Source of the DNA: Streptosporangiaceae bacterium
GTDB lineage: Bacteria > Actinomycetota > Actinomycetes > Streptosporangiales > Streptosporangiaceae
Length of the DNA stretch: 7,763 nt
NCBI GenBank assembly: GCA_030041195.1
Contig: JASHOI010000040.1
Span: 1-7,763, forward strand
Direction: 5' to 3'
The position numbers were made by a program, and so were the translations under genes. The notes under the pieces are model-generated. The model ran no database searches. It was not told where the DNA came from and was given only the letters and a program-made list of their open reading frames with translations. Positions 5,134 to 7,763 of this stretch are shown piece by piece. How positions within the stretch are numbered: the stretch's first letter is position 1; the number at the start of each line of letters is the position of its first letter.

Positions 5134-6948
5134 GACATCGCCAAGCTGCTGGCCCTAACCGTGTACCGGGCGTTCGACGTCGACGCGGAGGGCCGCATCC
5201 TGGCTGGCAGCGATGCGAGCGGTTCGATTCAGCTCATCGAGATCCAGCCGGATGGCACCGCGGTCCCGCTCACCGCGCTGCCCGGGGCATGCACCGGCCG
5301 CTACCTGCCCGGCCAGCGAGCGGTGATCGTCTCGCACGACGAGGGCGGCGACGAGCGGTATCAGCTGTCACTGCTGCGGCTGCCGCTGCCCGGACCCGCG
5401 GCCACGGCGGATGACCTGGAGCCGGTGGTCTGCGATCCCCGCTTCATCCACAACCTGGCCGATGTCAAGCCAGGCCAGATCTGTTACCTGACCAACCGGC
5501 GGGACGGCGTCGCGTTCGATCCGGTCATCAGAAGCCTGAGCGACGGCACCGAACGGGCCCTTGTGCTGGGTGACGGGTGGATCGACGAGGCGAAGGTGTC
5601 ACCGGACGGACGCTGGCTCGCGGTCAACGTGAATTCGGCCGTCACGGCGAACGCAGCGCACGTGCTGCTGGTCGACCTGGCCGCGCCGCCGGGGTCCGGC
5701 GTGACCGAGGTCACCGAGCCGGACGCGCCGGCCATGAACGACCGCCTGAGCTGGCTGCCGGGCAGCGACGGGCTGCTGCTCACCTCCAACGCCGGCCGCG
5801 AGTTCACCGGGATCGCCCGGTACCACCTGGCCACACGGGGATGGGAATGGCTGGTCACCGACGATGCCGCCGATCTCGCTGGCTGGCTCGCGCCGGACGG
5901 GTCGCACCTGCTGGTCGAGCGCAACGACGACGGCGCCTCCGTGCTCGCGCTGCACGACCCGGCCACCGGCAAGCACCTGCGCGACCTGGCCCTGCCGGCC
6001 GCCGGCTGCGTGTCCGACATCCGGTTGCCCGACCCGTGCTGGGCCCCTGACGCGCGCGCGGTCGTGCTCTCGATCAGCGCCCCGGCGGCGCCCGGCGACG
6101 TGCTCACCGTTGATCCCGGCACCGGAACGCTGCGCCAGCTCACCCGCTCGGCCCGGGCTCTGGGCGGCGAGCAGGCGGCCGAGCCCGAGCAGCACCGGGT
6201 GCCCACGCCGGATGGGCAGCAGGTGCCGTGCCTGGTGTACCGCGGCACCAAGGACGGCGGGCTGACGGGGTCGGCCGTGCTGGTGGTGCACGGCGGCCCC
6301 GAAGCCCAGGCCAGGAAGAACTTCAACCCGTACGTCCAGGCCCTCGCGGCGGCCGGGCACACGGTCGTGGTGCCGAACGTCCGCGGCTCGACCGGCTACG
6401 GCAAGCACTGGTACTCGGCCGACGACGTGCGCCGCCGGCTTGACTCCGTGGCCGACCTGGCCGCGATCCACGCCTGGCTGCCCACCCTGGGCGTCGACCC
6501 GGCACGCGCCGCGCTGTGGGGCGGGTCCTACGGGGGGTACATGGTGCTGGCCGGGCTCGCCTTCCAGCCGGCCCTGTGGGCCGCGGGCGTTGACATCGTC
6601 GGCATTTCGTCGCTGGTCACGTTCCTCGAGAACACCTCCGCCTACCGGCGGGCCTACCGCGAACGCGAGTACGGCAGCCTGGCCGCCGACCGCGAGTTCC
6701 TGCACCAGGTGTCGCCGCTGACCCGGATCGACCAGCTTCGGGCGCCGTTGTTCATCATCCACGGCGCCAACGACCCCCGGGTGCCGCTGAGCGAGGCCGA
6801 GCAGATCCACGCCGCCCTCACCGCCCGCGGCCAGGAGTGCGAGCTGCTCGTCTACGGCAACGAGGGGCACGGGCTGGCGCAGCGGTCGAACCGGGAGGAC
6901 GCGCTGCCCAAGGCCATCGCGTTCCTGACCAGGCACCTGGCCGCATGA
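5131..6948 (+). CDS. S9 family serine peptidase (prolyl oligopeptidase / acylaminoacyl-peptidase type)
   Basis: This 605-residue enzyme probably cleaves oligopeptides (acylaminoacyl- or prolyl-type) in the cytosol; there is no signal peptide or membrane segment. Residues about 1-340 are an N-terminal beta-propeller with repeated blade-like text such as DEAKVSPDGRWLAV and DLAGWLAPDGSHLLVE, which restricts access to the active site. The C-terminal alpha/beta hydrolase domain starts near residue 355 and contains HGGPE (387-391). The catalytic triad is complete: Ser466 in GGSYGGY, Asp548 in GANDPRVP and His580 in GNEGHG. Length is within the family's 600-680 range. The start is ATG 5131. An ATG ten bases earlier (5121) opens a different frame of only 97 codons and is rejected. 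It is divergent from murT, and no functional link to cell-wall genes is evident. Exact substrate specificity cannot be told from sequence. Confidence 0.93.
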   Translation: MDIAKLLALTVYRAFDVDAEGRILAGSDASGSIQLIEIQPDGTAVPLTALPGACTGRYLPGQRAVIVSHDEGGDERYQLSLLRLPLPGPAATADDLEPVVCDPRFIHNLADVKPGQICYLTNRRDGVAFDPVIRSLSDGTERALVLGDGWIDEAKVSPDGRWLAVNVNSAVTANAAHVLLVDLAAPPGSGVTEVTEPDAPAMNDRLSWLPGSDGLLLTSNAGREFTGIARYHLATRGWEWLVTDDAADLAGWLAPDGSHLLVERNDDGASVLALHDPATGKHLRDLALPAAGCVSDIRLPDPCWAPDARAVVLSISAPAAPGDVLTVDPGTGTLRQLTRSARALGGEQAAEPEQHRVPTPDGQQVPCLVYRGTKDGGLTGSAVLVVHGGPEAQARKNFNPYVQALAAAGHTVVVPNVRGSTGYGKHWYSADDVRRRLDSVADLAAIHAWLPTLGVDPARAALWGGSYGGYMVLAGLAFQPALWAAGVDIVGISSLVTFLENTSAYRRAYREREYGSLAADREFLHQVSPLTRIDQLRAPLFIIHGANDPRVPLSEAEQIHAALTARGQECELLVYGNEGHGLAQRSNREDALPKAIAFLTRHLAA

Positions 6949-7023
6949 CCTAAGTCCCGCAACCGCGGCCCGTTCGGCCCGGGCGCAGACCGGCGTCGAG
7001 GCGCTGGAATATGCACCAGGCTC

Positions 7024-7030
7024 GAGGAGG
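7024..7030 (+). promoter_or_regulatory. Strong ribosome binding site deciding the CBS-BON gene start
   Basis: GAGGAGG at 7024-7030 sits eight bases before GTG 7039. An in-frame GTG at 7030 overlaps this site and an ATG at 7045 is 14 bases away, so GTG 7039 is the best start. Confidence 0.75.
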
Positions 7031-7038
7031 TGATCGCG

Positions 7039-7763
7039 GTGAGGATGACAACGGTCGGGGACGTCATGACCACCAGCGTCGTGGACGTCCGGGAAGACAC
7101 AGGATTCAAGGACATAGTCACGGTGATGCGCAGCCATCACGCCACCGCGCTCCCGGTCACCGATTCGGCCGGCTGCGTCATCGGGCTGCTAACCGACGCG
7201 GACCTCATGCGTAAGGAGGTCGTCCCGGAGGTCATCGACGGCGACACGCTCGTGTGGCATGTGACGGACGGAGCCAGGGCTTCGGGCATGATCGCAGGGG
7301 AGTTGATGAGCTGGCCGGTCGTGACCGTCGGCCAAGATGCCCCGGTCGAGGAGGCCGTTCGCCTCATGCAGGCACGCGGGGCCAAGCAGCTGCCGGTGGT
7401 GGACGGGAACGGCCGGCTCCGGGGAATCGTCAGCCGGCTGGATGTGCTGAGCGTCTTCGAGCGCCCCGATGCCGAGATCAGGGACGAGGTCGCCAACGGG
7501 ATCATCGCGCAGCGGTTCGGGCTCGATCCCGGTGCGTTCGCCGAGACCGTGCGGTCCGGCATCGTGACGGTCACCGGATCGGTGGACCGCCGGGACGACG
7601 CGCTCGCCCTGCTCGCCGCGATCCGGCACCTGGAAGGAGTCGTAAGCGTCTGCGACGGGCTCAGCTATCCGGCTGAGGACGACCATCTTCGCGAAGCCGC
7701 GGCAGCGGTCACCGGGTACCGCCGGCACCACCTCCGCCATCTCCACCTGAGCCGGCACGCCCT
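7039..7763 (+). CDS. CBS-CBS-BON domain protein (3' end outside window)
   Basis: The frame opens at GTG 7039 and stays open to the right edge (241 complete codons, no stop); a TGA visible near 7749 is out of frame. Residues about 3-58 form one CBS motif (VGDVMTTSVVDV, then ALPVTDSAGCVIGLLTDADL). Residues about 86-140 form the second (AGELMSWPVVTVGQDAPVEEA, split here at VG, then QLPVVDGNGRLRGIVSRLDVL). Residues about 145-207 fit a BON domain (IRDEVANGII, then SGIVTVTGSVDRR, then LEGVVSVCDGLSY). CBS pairs bind adenosyl nucleotides such as AMP, ATP or NAD. Stand-alone CBS-BON proteins are common in actinobacteria, often linked to stress or hypoxia, but no partner is known from this window. It follows the S9 gene by 90 bases with its own strong ribosome binding site. 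The visible end (223-241) is rich in His and Arg, outside the recognised domains. Confidence 0.87.
   Translation, partial: MRMTTVGDVMTTSVVDVREDTGFKDIVTVMRSHHATALPVTDSAGCVIGLLTDADLMRKEVVPEVIDGDTLVWHVTDGARASGMIAGELMSWPVVTVGQDAPVEEAVRLMQARGAKQLPVVDGNGRLRGIVSRLDVLSVFERPDAEIRDEVANGIIAQRFGLDPGAFAETVRSGIVTVTGSVDRRDDALALLAAIRHLEGVVSVCDGLSYPAEDDHLREAAAAVTGYRRHHLRHLHLSRHA

Noticed and set aside
4884..5198. 104-codon minus-strand open frame across the divergent gap
   Set aside because: It overlaps the starts of both flanking genes, has no family resemblance and no ribosome binding site.
6949..7038. Possible terminator between the S9 peptidase and the CBS gene
   Set aside because: Only short GC self-complementary pieces such as GGCC are present, with no stable stem followed by T residues.
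5599..7140. Long minus-strand open frame (513 codons) opposite the S9 peptidase and the start of the CBS gene
   Set aside because: It is antisense to a gene with a full catalytic triad. Its composition is typical of a shadow frame, and it crosses two real genes.

Overview
The window is GC-rich DNA with the codon bias, GTG/TTG starts and gene families of a high-GC actinomycete (Actinomycetota). The genus cannot be named from this sequence alone. It is densely coding: six protein genes, no RNA genes, no CRISPR array, and no transposase. The three gaps (667-810, 4898-5130, 6949-7038) are each under 300 bases.

Layout. From 1 to 666 (+) runs the C-terminal part of an acyl-CoA dehydrogenase-family protein, cut by the left edge. 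A 144-base convergent gap follows; it holds a 59-base imperfect palindrome plus an extra copy of its arm. The minus strand from 4897 down to 811 then carries a tight three-gene unit in the order murT, gatD, murJ. Both junctions are four-base ATGA stop/start overlaps. These encode a MurT-type Mur ligase, a GatD-type class I glutamine amidotransferase homologue and a MurJ-type lipid II flippase. After a 233-base divergent gap, a cytosolic S9 prolyl-oligopeptidase-family serine peptidase lies at 5131-6948 (+). A CBS-CBS-BON protein starts at 7039 (+) and is cut by the right edge.

How the genes work together. MurT and GatD normally form one enzyme that amidates the D-glutamate of lipid II to D-isoglutamine. 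MurJ then moves lipid II across the membrane, so the minus-strand unit reads as a cell-wall precursor module. The most unusual point is in the GatD homologue. The family's nucleophilic Cys is Gly (residue 94) and its catalytic His is Arg (residue 204), in an otherwise intact, translationally coupled gene. MurT shows parallel drift (Walker A of the form GSNGKGTT, KNANG in place of KNPxG), while its ATP-binding, zinc-ribbon and WIWD elements are present. I infer a neofunctionalised or ammonia-dependent MurT-GatD pair with a pseudo-glutaminase subunit and a possibly dedicated flippase. The family comparisons are from memory and need an alignment.
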